The notes under the pieces were generated by a model that ran no database searches, was not told the DNA's origin, and saw nothing but the letters and a program-made list of their open reading frames with translations. Of a stretch of DNA of 64,000 bases, positions 29,267 through 38,357 are shown piece after piece (positions within the stretch are counted from its first letter, which is position 1; each line of letters opens with the position of its first letter). The stretch covers positions 46,604 through 110,603 of the forward strand of contig NZ_CAMKRR010000005.1 of assembly GCF_946415235.1 (NCBI RefSeq), read 5' to 3'. The DNA is from an uncultured Ruminococcus sp. (lineage in GTDB: Bacteria; Bacillota; Clostridia; Oscillospirales; Ruminococcaceae). The translations under genes and the position numbers were made by a program.

Positions 29267-30568
29267 ATGAAGTTTAAATATTTTTTCCCCATATTAGCAG
29301 CAGCCTGCCTGCTTACAGCCTGCGGCGGCAGGAAAACAGAAACAGACAAAACTGCGGCAACAAACGCAGTGACAACATCGGAGTCCACTTCAAAGGCAAC
29401 AGTTACCACCACCAAGGTCACGACTACCTCCGCGACCACAACAAAAAAGATCGACCCGCCCGCCGATCTTGTACTGAAAGGGCTTGATTCGGTGGAGGTC
29501 TATTCTGAAGTCAGCTTTGACTCGTTCATCACCGAAAAAAATGTTGAACTGAAGGACGGAAGTACACTGCTCAACACCTCAGATACGGGAGTTTACGAGG
29601 TCGATATCCCCTATACCTACAACGGCGGCGAGTTCACCAAGAAGCTCACATATGCCGTTGTTGATACCACAGCACCGACTATCATCAATTCTGGCTGGGA
29701 ACCAAACCACAAGATCGGCACAGACTTTGACCTCAGCAAATATGTCGGTTATGCCGATAATTTCGACAGATACCCCTCTCTTACCTATACGGGAACAGTT
29801 GATCCCGATACAGCAGGCTCATATCCTCTTACCGCTACAGTAACGGACTGCTTCGGAAATTCAACATCATGGGACCTTACGATAAACGTGGTCGAGGAGA
29901 TACCTAAGCCTGTGGACGATAATCCCCGTGTGAACTACAGCGACTTCATACAGACCTATCAGGGAGACGATAAACGTTTCGGAATAGATGTGTCGGTATG
30001 GCAGTCCGACGTGGACTACAACGCTGTGCGCGACGCAGGCTGCAGCTTTGTAATGATACGTGTGGGATATTACTACAGTGAGGTAACTCTTGACGATTAT
30101 TTCAAGGCAAACCTCGAAAAAGCCACTGCCGCAGGACTTGATGTGGGAGTATACTTCTACACAACAGACAATACCATTGACGGAGCCCGCGAACACGCCC
30201 GCTGGATAGCCGAGCAGCTCGGCGGACACAAGCTTCAGATGCCTGTTGCCTTTGACTGGGAGGAGTTCGCAAACTTCCAGAAATACGGCATGAGCATAAA
30301 GGACATCAACGATATATATGAAGCCTTTGCGGACGAGATAAGGAAATGCGGCTACACTCCCATACTCTACAGCAGCAAGAACTTCCTCAACAACATCTGG
30401 AGCGAACATTCAAAATCCATAGCTCCCGTATGGCTGGCGCACTTTGTCGACTCCACGGATTACACAGGAGAGTACGCAATATGGCAGGCGAGCGCCTACG
30501 GGCATATCCCCGGCATCAACGCCGATGTTGATATGGATATCCAGTATATGAACAAGTCCATATCATAA
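29267..30568 (+). CDS. Lipoprotein with GH25 lysozyme-like domain
   Basis: Lipobox CLLTACGG; GIDVSVWQSDVDYNAVRDAGCSFVMIRVGY...LDVGVYFYTTDN...MPVAFDWEEF...PVWLAHF...YAIWQASAYGHIPGINADVDMD. Confidence 0.9.
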   Translation: MKFKYFFPILAAACLLTACGGRKTETDKTAATNAVTTSESTSKATVTTTKVTTTSATTTKKIDPPADLVLKGLDSVEVYSEVSFDSFITEKNVELKDGSTLLNTSDTGVYEVDIPYTYNGGEFTKKLTYAVVDTTAPTIINSGWEPNHKIGTDFDLSKYVGYADNFDRYPSLTYTGTVDPDTAGSYPLTATVTDCFGNSTSWDLTINVVEEIPKPVDDNPRVNYSDFIQTYQGDDKRFGIDVSVWQSDVDYNAVRDAGCSFVMIRVGYYYSEVTLDDYFKANLEKATAAGLDVGVYFYTTDNTIDGAREHARWIAEQLGGHKLQMPVAFDWEEFANFQKYGMSIKDINDIYEAFADEIRKCGYTPILYSSKNFLNNIWSEHSKSIAPVWLAHFVDSTDYTGEYAIWQASAYGHIPGINADVDMDIQYMNKSIS

Positions 30569-30586
30569 TTTAACGCAAAATGAAAC

Positions 30587-30628
30587 ATCCCGAAAGCATA
30601 GCGAATAGTGCTTTCGGGATATTTTTTA
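30587..30628. terminator. Bidirectional intrinsic terminator
   Basis: atcccgaaagca...tgctttcgggat then T run. Confidence 0.8.
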
Positions 30629-31093
30629 TTCACTTGCCTGTTTTATCCATGCATCCAGCTCTTCCATGCTGCTGTCAGGTCTTATTTTTTTCAGGAAGAG
30701 CCCCCTCCACCAGAGACTCCCGATATTGAGATCGGAATAACCGTCGAGCATTTTTATGCTGCCGTTATACAGGTCCCACTGAAATTCCTTCCACTGTGGC
30801 TTTTCACAGTCAAAAAGCTCATAGCATTTCGGTTCGATCGTAAGCTCGGCAAGGCTCTTATTGGTAAAGCGTTCGACAGCCTCTGCCATTTTATCAAATG
30901 ATTCATACCTGAAAACAGCTCTGAAACCGCCTTCCGACTCAGCGTCATCATATGTATCGTCATAGCCGAGAAAAACCTTATTGTTCCTTGTGACCTTGAG
31001 CATACAGCAGATGCCCTCATATCTCTTTTCACAGTATATAACGACAGGAAGTCTGCCTGTCTCAATATTTTTTATCAGTTCCTGTGATCCCAT
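30626..31093 (-). CDS. Hypothetical protein, 155 aa
   Basis: Isolated ORF bounded by a terminator on its 3' side. Confidence 0.55.
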   Translation of the reverse strand: MGSQELIKNIETGRLPVVIYCEKRYEGICCMLKVTRNNKVFLGYDDTYDDAESEGGFRAVFRYESFDKMAEAVERFTNKSLAELTIEPKCYELFDCEKPQWKEFQWDLYNGSIKMLDGYSDLNIGSLWWRGLFLKKIRPDSSMEELDAWIKQASE

Positions 31094-31180
31094 ACCTGTT
31101 TCCGCCTTTCCTGATAATAAGTTCTATATCCAAAACGCCGCAGCAGTCCGATATGTCTTCGTAACTGCTGCGGCTCAAAA

Positions 31181-31930
31181 TTACCTGTAAGCTTCAATAA
31201 TATCCATTATATCGTTTTTGCAGATATTGCCGCCGAGGACTCCGCCGTCAGGCTCAAAGCAAAGCGCACGGATATCATGAGGATCGTCCTCATAGGGATT
31301 TTTCGGCTCCTCCGTGTCTTTAAAGTACTCTGCAAGGAACTTTTTGGCATTGCCCTGCGGAAAAATGACATTTCCCTCATCTGCTCCGAAGCCCATACGC
31401 TCAAACCTCTCAAGGAGCTCCCTTGTTCTGAGGTTATAGGGATTGTCGCTCTCGGCGCTTACGAGCCATGCAGGGTGAACTTCAATAGGAACACCGCTTT
31501 CTCTTACACATTCCGCAAAGTATTCCACAGGCTCCAACGGGATAGTTTCCTGATGAAAGGCGTCCACCGAAAGCATAATGCGGTTAACCCCGCTGTCGGA
31601 CAGCATTTCCGCTGCTTCCCTTATCCTTTTCTTATCCCTGCTGAAAAAGCCGTTGGTTATGAGCTCACGCCGCGGAATACCCGCAAGAGCCGCAGCCCTG
31701 TGTATGCAGCAGACAGCTTCGGGATACAGAAGAGGCTCACCTCCGAAGGTCATAAGGGACTTTATATCGTAGTGCCTGCACACTTCCGCAACAGCCCTTG
31801 CCGCTGTTTCACCGTCAATGTGTTCGCCTCCGAAAACATGGCTTCCCTCGCTGCAATGCCTGCACTTTCCCGTGCAGCCCATTGTAACGACAAATTCTAT
31901 TCTTTCAAGATTTCTTGTGTATATGTTCAT
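31181..31930 (-). CDS. Radical SAM protein
   Basis: MGCTGKCRHCSEG (CX3CX2C), MTFGGEPLLYPEAV, RELITNGFFS; C-terminal CFEPDGGVLGGNICKND. Confidence 0.9.
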   Translation of the reverse strand: MNIYTRNLERIEFVVTMGCTGKCRHCSEGSHVFGGEHIDGETAARAVAEVCRHYDIKSLMTFGGEPLLYPEAVCCIHRAAALAGIPRRELITNGFFSRDKKRIREAAEMLSDSGVNRIMLSVDAFHQETIPLEPVEYFAECVRESGVPIEVHPAWLVSAESDNPYNLRTRELLERFERMGFGADEGNVIFPQGNAKKFLAEYFKDTEEPKNPYEDDPHDIRALCFEPDGGVLGGNICKNDIMDIIEAYR

Positions 31931-31967
31931 AAAAACTGCTCCTTTTTAATATTTTATCCCATTCAAA

Positions 31968-32020
31968 GGTGCAGTACGGGAACAATTCTTACTCGGTGTG
32001 CCGTTCCCTCTTACTGCACC
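31968..32020. repeat. Long inverted repeat upstream of radical SAM gene
   Basis: ggtgcagtacgggaac (31968-31983) / gttccctcttactgcacc (32003-32020), about 15 bp of stem with a 2-nt bulge. Confidence 0.8.
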
Positions 32021-32046
32021 GAGCAGTTAATTCGTTTTATCACCAT
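32011..32046 (-). CDS. Candidate 11-aa uORF/leader peptide MVIKRINCSVQ
   Basis: gaggtgag RBS 4-5 nt upstream of ATG; stop lies inside the inverted repeat. Confidence 0.35.
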   Translation of the reverse strand: MVIKRINCSVQ

Positions 32047-32056
32047 TTTTCTCACC

Positions 32057-32548
32057 TCATACAGAAAGAACTATATCCTTGCCGCTGGGGATATACTCCA
32101 CGGTCTCGACACCGCATTTGTCAAAGAGTATACACGAAGCCTTTACAGCTTCCGTACCTGCGTACTTGTTGTTATAGTAAACCACCCGCTTTATCCCCGA
32201 CTGGATAATAGCCTTTGCACACTCGTTGCAGGGGAAAAGTGTAACATAAAGAGTACAGCCGCTGAGACTTCCGAAGCTGCTGTTGAGTATGGCATTGAGC
32301 TCCGCATGGCAGACAAATGGGTACTTTGTATCGAGGCTCGTCTCGCCGCTGCGCTCCCATGGCATATCGTCGTCGCTGCAGCCTGTTGGCATACCGTTAT
32401 AGCCCACGGAAACTATCTTATGCTGGTCGTTTACGATGCAAGCTCCCACCTGAGTGGAGTTGTCCTTGCTTCTCTGCGCCGAGAGCATGGCGATACCCAT
32501 GAAGTACTCGTCCCAGCTTATGTAATCGGTCCTTTTCATTTTATTCAC
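32057..32548 (-). CDS. dCMP deaminase / ComEB-like deaminase
   Basis: VCHAELNAILNS ... TLFPCNECAKAIIQSGIKRVVYY zinc deaminase motif. Confidence 0.9.
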   Translation of the reverse strand: MNKMKRTDYISWDEYFMGIAMLSAQRSKDNSTQVGACIVNDQHKIVSVGYNGMPTGCSDDDMPWERSGETSLDTKYPFVCHAELNAILNSSFGSLSGCTLYVTLFPCNECAKAIIQSGIKRVVYYNNKYAGTEAVKASCILFDKCGVETVEYIPSGKDIVLSV

Positions 32549-32644
32549 CTCTGAACTGATATTATCACGTTATTTGATAATTTATAATAGCATATCTGCG
32601 GAGAAATGTCAATCTTTGGTAATTGAGTGATTAATGAGTAGTGA

Positions 32645-32842
32645 TTAGTTTAAGAGACGCAAAAACATCTTTAAACTGCGCCCGATACAGGGGGAGAGAG
32701 GGTGCGGAAATTTAAGCTTGAAGTCAACTCGCTTTCCGCAGATACCGCAGACCGTCTGTGTTGCGTATATCTTTTTCTTGTTGCTGTTGAACTGTGCCCT
32801 CTGTGTACCGTTATGGTCGGGGCGTACATTAGGTTTTGCCAC
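32645..32842 (-). pseudogene. Truncated phage-type HNH endonuclease
   Basis: MAKPNVRPDHNGTQRAQFNSNKKKIYATQTVCGICGKRVDFKLKFPHPLSPCI then the frame ends where the DHI/HNH core is expected. Confidence 0.6.
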
Positions 32843-32898
32843 ACATCATCACCTCTTTCAAGCAGGTATAAGAAAACCGCCCTCAGCTGAGAACGGTT

Positions 32899-33225
32899 TT
32901 ATAATCCGGGTATAAAGTCTTTGATGTCCTTCATTACTTCTTTGGCTTTCTTCATCATACTGTTGTCTTCAAGGTATTCAAGTCCTTTTAAAGTTATTGT
33001 TGAAGCAGGGGAGAAAATAATATCAGGGGTATCTTCGTCAACATACTTTTTTATTTCAACATTTTCGATGTAGCCGTTTTTTATAAGCTGAATTAAAAGC
33101 TTTCTTCTGCGATTTTCGGAAATCTTTAAGCGCTCCGCTGTTATCATGTCGGAGTTAAAAGAGTCTTCGTCCATTGCTTTTTGAAATGCATTGAGAATTC
33201 TATAAATAACTGTAAAATCATTCAT
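32899..33225 (-). CDS. YjcQ-like phage-associated protein
   Basis: MNDFTVIYRILNAFQKAMDED...ISENRRRKLLIQLIKNGYIENVEI...ITLKGLEYLEDNSMMKKA. Confidence 0.65.
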   Translation of the reverse strand: MNDFTVIYRILNAFQKAMDEDSFNSDMITAERLKISENRRRKLLIQLIKNGYIENVEIKKYVDEDTPDIIFSPASTITLKGLEYLEDNSMMKKAKEVMKDIKDFIPGL

Positions 33226-33255
33226 TATATTTTCCTCATATAAGTAAATCGCCTA

Positions 33256-33456
33256 TTACTGAGCGGTTAATCTTTGAACTTCTTCTTTAGTGAGAGCATT
33301 TTTGTATCTTGGGTCACTGGAAAAGACTACTTCAAATGGGTCGAGTAGAAATTTAGGAAAATTATCGACCAATTCAAAAGTTTCATCTTCTGGATAATCG
33401 TCAATATTCTTGTTTTCAGGTATCCTGCTTATATCCATAACTATTTCCCCTCCCAC
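33256..33456 (-). CDS. Small hypothetical protein (possible partner of the gp7-like fusion)
   Basis: The start in the ORF track overlaps the end of 33441..34289; an ATG at residue 7 (MDISRIPE...) is also possible. Confidence 0.5.
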   Translation of the reverse strand: MGGEIVMDISRIPENKNIDDYPEDETFELVDNFPKFLLDPFEVVFSSDPRYKNALTKEEVQRLTAQ

Positions 33457-34289
33457 AAATAAGTTAATCCGTATTTCTCACAAAAAAGTTCCATGGATTC
33501 GTTTTCTGCCTTTTCGTAATATACAAAGAAATTTTTTCCTTCTCTCGCAGCTTTATCTTTATATTTGCTGAAAACTTCTTCAAAAGTTTTTTCATAGTTG
33601 CTATCAAGTGAATCAAAAGTCGAAATATCCTTATGCCATCTTGTCGGAGGTTGAAGAACAAATGTACCTTCTTGTGTGCAAGCTCTTATTTCAGCAAGTT
33701 TTCCTCTCCTTAACATATTGATGTCTTTGGTTGAAAAAGTTGAGTCGTTTGGGTGATTGTGCGTCAGTACACACCCCTTCATGCTTTTGATTTCTTTTGC
33801 CGTAAATGTAACGCTATCGGAAGTACCTTTTTTCTTGAAAAGAATTTTGCCTTCGTTATCATAGATAATAGCTGTTTCGTATTTATTACCAACTATTATT
33901 CTTTCGTCTTCATAAAGTTTTTGTTTTGCCTTATCGTTAAATAAAGAACTTCCGCTTTTAACAGGCGTACTCTTTGGTTTTATTTTACCACTATTTCTGT
34001 CACTTGTCAACCCTCTGATTTGTGCAAGATTACGCTGTTCTATAGCTCTGCCCTGCTCCTCGGAAAGTGACGGCGCTGTGTAGTCTGCGGCATTAGCGTT
34101 CGGCAGCTCCTCCCACGTCTTGGAACGCGAGCCGTCAGCGTTCTGCTTGCCACGCAGCACCTGTCCGTCGTAGATGATAGTGCAGTCACAGTTGTCGTGC
34201 CTGCGGAAGATGCCGTCGGGCTGTTCTCCGAATTTATATTTGCCTGCGACCTCGGTGCACCAATCACAGCATTTCGTACCAATACACAC
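33441..34289 (-). pseudogene. 5'-truncated SPP1 gp7-like head morphogenesis protein fused to a JAB/MPN-like domain
   Basis: KCCDWCTEVAGKYKFGEQPDGIFRRHDNCDCTIIYD; C-terminal CVLTHNHPNDSTFSTKDI; only the C-terminal part of the gp7-like domain is present. Confidence 0.55.
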
Positions 34290-34382
34290 TATGCAGTATT
34301 TCAGCTGAAGAGAAAGGTTAGATCAATTCTTATAAACTAAGCACTAATAACTAACCACCACTCACTATTCACTAAAAACTGA

Positions 34383-34406
34383 GCCCCTCGGTTAAACCGA
34401 GGGGCG
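34383..34406 (-). terminator. Intrinsic terminator after tRNA-Gln
   Basis: gcccctcggtttaaccgaggggc hairpin downstream of the tRNA on the minus strand. Confidence 0.8.
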
Positions 34407-34412
34407 TTTGGA

Positions 34413-34484
34413 TTGGGGCAGCGGGATTTGAACCCACGAATGCAGGAGTCAAAGTCCTGTGCCTTACCGCTTGGCTATACCCCA
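34413..34484 (-). tRNA. tRNA-Gln (anticodon TTG)
   Basis: Reverse complement tggggtatagccaagcggtaaggcacaggactttgactcctgcattcgtgggttcaaatcccgctgccccaa folds as a 72-nt cloverleaf. Confidence 0.95.
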
Positions 34485-34604
34485 ACACTTACCAAAATAT
34501 TATAACAAAAATCCTGCAATAAATCAATACCGCAGGATTTTTATTTATATTTTAACTTAACTTTTCTTTTGTCCGATATTTCTTTTTGGCGTTATTTCCA
34601 CATA

Positions 34605-36152
34605 TCAGTACCATTCGAGGTCCTTCATGTTCCTGAACTCAAATACAGCCATAACGATAGCAACCACAGCCGAAAGCCCGTCCGCAACAGGACCCGTATA
34701 GGTTATTCCGTCTATGCCGAACATCATGGGAAGTACTATAAGCAGCGGCAGGAAAAAGAGTATCTGCCTTGTCAGTGAAAGAAATATACCCTTTATGGAC
34801 TTTCCTATTGATGTAAAAAACGTGGAGGTTATGGGCTGGAGGCAGTTGAGCCATGTGAAGAACAGGAATGTACGGAAGAACTTTGCACCGAATTCGTAAT
34901 ATTCCTCGCTTGCCTGTCTGTTTGCGAATACGCTGAGTATCTGTCTCGGGAAGAGCTGGAACATAATGAAAGCGATTATCGAAATGACAAGACCAGCTTT
35001 AAGAGCCATCCAGAAAGCGCTTCTAACTCTGTCATAATTCTTTGCGCCGTAGTTGAAGCTCTCAATAGGCTGTGTACCCTGAGCAAGTCCGATAACTATT
35101 GAGAATACTATCATATTGACCTTCATGACTATTCCCGCAACAGCTATAGGGTCATCAGCGCCGTACTCCGAAAGGGTGCCATAGTGCTTGAGCGAGTTGT
35201 TGAGAACTATCTGAACGATGGCGATAGCGAGCTGATTGAAGCATGAAGCCATACCTATGGAGCAGATCCTTCTTACGATCCTGAATGACGGGATAAGATG
35301 TTTGCCGAAAAGGTATACGGTCTTGAAGTGCATACAGTAGATAACAACTATCACGGCAGAAATAAACTGTCCGATAACTGTAGCGACAGCTGCTCCCTTC
35401 ATACCCCAGCCGAGACCGAGAACGAATACCGCGTCAAGTATGGTATTTATAACAGCTCCCGTGACATTGCATATCATTGTCATTTTCGGACTTCCGTCCG
35501 CTCTGACGATATGTCCGCCGCCGGTGGTAAGTATCAGGAACGGGAAACCAAAAGCCGTATAGCTGACGTATTCCTTTGCATAAGGCATGACCGCGTCCGT
35601 AGCTCCGAAGCGTTTCAGCAGCGGCGTCAGGAAAATGAGCGTAACAGCCGAGAGTATAACACCGCCTGCCACTAAGAGTGAAAGCGCATTTCCCGCAAAA
35701 TACGGAGCTTTTTTCTTGTCGCCCATACCCATTGTAAGGTTGAAGCACGAAGCACCGCCTATACCGAGGAGGAGCGCCAGTGCCATACACGCAGTAGTAA
35801 ACGGGAAAGCAATAGAAGTTGCAGTATTTCCGAGAGTTCCCACAGCTTTACCGATAAAGAGCTGATCCACCATATTGTAAAGCGCACTTACGAGCATACC
35901 AACGATACTCGGTATTGCGAACTTGAGCATAAGCGACCTTACAGGCGCATTGCCGAGAGGATTTCCTATGCCAGCAGGCGGTCCTCCTACACCCGGAGGC
36001 GGTCCTCCCACTCCCGGAGGCGGTCCTCCTACTCCCGGAGGCGGTCCTCCCACTCCCGGAGGCGGTCCTCCCACTCCCGGAGGCGGTCCTCCCACTCCCG
36101 GAGGCGGAGCTCCTGCACCGCTCGGTGGTCCATCGTATATTCGTCCATTCAT
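34605..36152 (-). CDS. MATE-family efflux protein with GGPPPGV-repeat N-terminal extension
   Basis: NAPVRSLMLKFAIPSIVGMLVSALYNMVDQLFIGKAVG...; 12-TM-like hydrophobic pattern; repeated PPPGVGG tail before the core. Confidence 0.9.
   Translation of the reverse strand: MNGRIYDGPPSGAGAPPPGVGGPPPGVGGPPPGVGGPPPGVGGPPPGVGGPPPGVGGPPAGIGNPLGNAPVRSLMLKFAIPSIVGMLVSALYNMVDQLFIGKAVGTLGNTATSIAFPFTTACMALALLLGIGGASCFNLTMGMGDKKKAPYFAGNALSLLVAGGVILSAVTLIFLTPLLKRFGATDAVMPYAKEYVSYTAFGFPFLILTTGGGHIVRADGSPKMTMICNVTGAVINTILDAVFVLGLGWGMKGAAVATVIGQFISAVIVVIYCMHFKTVYLFGKHLIPSFRIVRRICSIGMASCFNQLAIAIVQIVLNNSLKHYGTLSEYGADDPIAVAGIVMKVNMIVFSIVIGLAQGTQPIESFNYGAKNYDRVRSAFWMALKAGLVISIIAFIMFQLFPRQILSVFANRQASEEYYEFGAKFFRTFLFFTWLNCLQPITSTFFTSIGKSIKGIFLSLTRQILFFLPLLIVLPMMFGIDGITYTGPVADGLSAVVAIVMAVFEFRNMKDLEWY
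35976..36115. repeat. 18-bp in-frame tandem repeat (cctcc[c/t]ac[t/a]cccggaggcggt)
   Basis: About 7 near-identical copies read directly; encodes GGPPPGV. Confidence 0.9.
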
Positions 36153-36310
36153 ATTTTTACCCTTCTTTTTCTTATAACATCAAATACTTTTTAATTATAC
36201 ATCATTCGGGAAGAAAAAACAATAGCGGTATAAAAAAATGATATGCCAATTTTTATTGATACTTTCCGTTAAACATAATGCAATTTCAACAAATAGGATA
36301 ACACAAGTCC

Positions 36311-36339
36311 TTGACAGTATGCCCTGTGTGTGGTAAAAT
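36311..36339 (+). promoter_or_regulatory. Promoter TTGACA-N17-TAAAAT for maf
   Basis: ttgaca 36311-36316, taaaat 36334-36339. Confidence 0.7.
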
Positions 36340-36377
36340 ATTTTTTAGTACACATTTATATCTTACGGAGTAACAAT

Positions 36378-36959
36378 ATGAAAATAATACTTGCTTCGGC
36401 TTCCCCGAGACGTCGGGAGCTGATGAGATACATAACCGAGGATTTCGAGGCTGTCTCAACTGACTGCGATGAGACTCTCCCCGATGGTATTGAGCCGACA
36501 GCGGCTTCCGAGTACCTTGCCGTACTCAAAGCAAAGGCTGCCGCGGAGAAATACCCAGACTGTACGGTCATCGGCTGTGATACCACGGTCATACTGGGCA
36601 GCGAGATACTGGGCAAGCCCCGTGACAGAGCACAGTGCATAGCCGATATATCCAAGCTCTCGGGCAGAACACATCAGGTCATCACGGGCTGCTGTATAAT
36701 CAGCGGCGGCAGGGTAAGCTCATTTTCGGAAGTCACCGATGTGACCTTCAGAGAGCTGACAACTGCCGAGATAGAAGCCTACGCCGACACCGATGAACCT
36801 TACGACAAGGCAGGCGGCTACGGCATACAGGGGCTGGGCTCAGCGCTTATCTCCTATATCGACGGAGACTTTTTCAACGTGGTGGGACTTCCAGTGGCAA
36901 GGCTCTTTAACGAATTAAAAAATGCAGGGGCGGGCGTCCCCGACCGCCCAGCGGATTAA
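36378..36959 (+). CDS. maf: Maf-family nucleotide pyrophosphatase
   Basis: MKIILASASPRRRELMRYI; VIGCDTTVILGSEILGKPRD; KAGGYGIQGLGSALISYIDGDFFNVVGLP. Confidence 0.93.
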   Translation: MKIILASASPRRRELMRYITEDFEAVSTDCDETLPDGIEPTAASEYLAVLKAKAAAEKYPDCTVIGCDTTVILGSEILGKPRDRAQCIADISKLSGRTHQVITGCCIISGGRVSSFSEVTDVTFRELTTAEIEAYADTDEPYDKAGGYGIQGLGSALISYIDGDFFNVVGLPVARLFNELKNAGAGVPDRPAD

Positions 36960-37040
36960 ATATTCGGGACACCTACCTACAGTGTAGGAAGATGTCCGTA
37001 GGACAGAGGGTACGTTCAGCCGTCAGCTGAACCGTACTCT

Positions 37041-37073
37041 ACTAAGCACTAAGCACTAAAAACTAATAACTAT
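37041..37073. repeat. actaagcact-type intergenic direct repeats
   Basis: actaagcactaagcactaaaaactaataact; actaagcactaa also at 34336-34347. Confidence 0.7.
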
Positions 37074-37088
37074 AAAGGAGTATTTACC

Positions 37089-38357
37089 ATGAACTCAACC
37101 GCATTTCATTCTGCCGACATTCTTTTACCCAAGGACTGCGATATGCACAAGTGGTCCGTTATCGCCTGCGACCAGTACACCAGCGAGCCTGAGTACTGGG
37201 ACGAGGTAAGCGCTGCAGTTGGCAGCGCTCCCTCAACGCTTAACCTTATCCTCCCCGAGCTCTACCTCGAGCAGGACGGAGTCGCAGAGCGCATCGACAA
37301 TATCCACACAGCTATGGACAAGTACGTATCCGATGGTATCTTCACCGAGTACAAGGACGCTATGGTTTACGTTGAGCGCACTCAGAGCAACGGCATACTC
37401 CGTCAGGGCATCGTTGGCGCTATCGACCTTGAAAAGTACGACTTCTCAAAGGGCAGCACCTCAGAGGTAAGAGCTACCGAGGCTACCGTCATCGAGCGTA
37501 TACCTCCCCGTATCAAGGTAAGACAGGGAGCTCCCCTTGAGCTTCCCCACATTATGATACTCATTGACGATCCCGAGAATACAGTTATCGAACCCCTTGC
37601 AAAGAATGTTTCCGACGACAGCAAGCTCTATGACTTTGAGCTCATGCAGAACGGCGGCAGCATCAAGGGCTGGCTGGTTGACAAGTCCGCTCAGGAAGCA
37701 GTTGACAAGGCACTCTGCGCTCTTGCGGATCCCGATACATTCTGCAAAAAATACAGACTTTCAAACACTCCCGTACTCCTCTACGCTATGGGTGATGGAA
37801 ACCACTCCCTCGCTACAGCAAAGGAGTTCTACGAACAGCTGAAAAAGGCTGAGCCCGATAAGGACTTCTCCGACCACCCTGCTCGCTATGCTCTCGCCGA
37901 GATAGTGAACCTCCACAGTGAAGCCCTCAAATTCGAGGCTATACACCGCCTTGTATACGATGTTGACTGCGACAAGCTCATTGGCGGGCTCACAGCCGCA
38001 CTGGAACTCTCCGAGACAAAGACCTCAGACCAGTACGTTATCTGCACCTGCAAGGGCGTTGAAAAGAAGCTCTATATCAATAAAAAATCCTCAAATCTGT
38101 CTGTCGGCTCGCTCCAGAACTTCCTTGACGGATATATAAAGGCAAACGGCGGAAAGATCGACTATATCCACGGAGCCGATACAGTTAAGTCTCTCGCCGA
38201 CAAGCACAACGGCATCGCATTCATACTCCCCGATATGGACAAGTCTCAACTCTTCCCCACCGTTATCAAGGACGGAGCACTCCCGAGAAAGACCTTCTCC
38301 ATGGGACACGCCGAGGACAAGAGATTTTACATTGAAGCCCGCAGGATCACAGAATAA
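37089..38357 (+). CDS. DUF1015-family protein
   Basis: ADILLPKDCDMHKWSVIACDQYTSEPEYW; VLLYAMGDGNHSLATAKEFYE. Confidence 0.85.
   Translation: MNSTAFHSADILLPKDCDMHKWSVIACDQYTSEPEYWDEVSAAVGSAPSTLNLILPELYLEQDGVAERIDNIHTAMDKYVSDGIFTEYKDAMVYVERTQSNGILRQGIVGAIDLEKYDFSKGSTSEVRATEATVIERIPPRIKVRQGAPLELPHIMILIDDPENTVIEPLAKNVSDDSKLYDFELMQNGGSIKGWLVDKSAQEAVDKALCALADPDTFCKKYRLSNTPVLLYAMGDGNHSLATAKEFYEQLKKAEPDKDFSDHPARYALAEIVNLHSEALKFEAIHRLVYDVDCDKLIGGLTAALELSETKTSDQYVICTCKGVEKKLYINKKSSNLSVGSLQNFLDGYIKANGGKIDYIHGADTVKSLADKHNGIAFILPDMDKSQLFPTVIKDGALPRKTFSMGHAEDKRFYIEARRITE

Noticed and set aside
31277-32554. 425-aa + strand ORF
   Set aside because: Antisense to the radical SAM and dCMP deaminase genes, both of which carry clear catalytic motifs on the minus strand; composition looks like reverse-strand read-through.
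35976-36115. Regular repeats suggesting a CRISPR array
   Set aside because: Units are contiguous 18-bp coding repeats with no spacers; no cas genes in the window.
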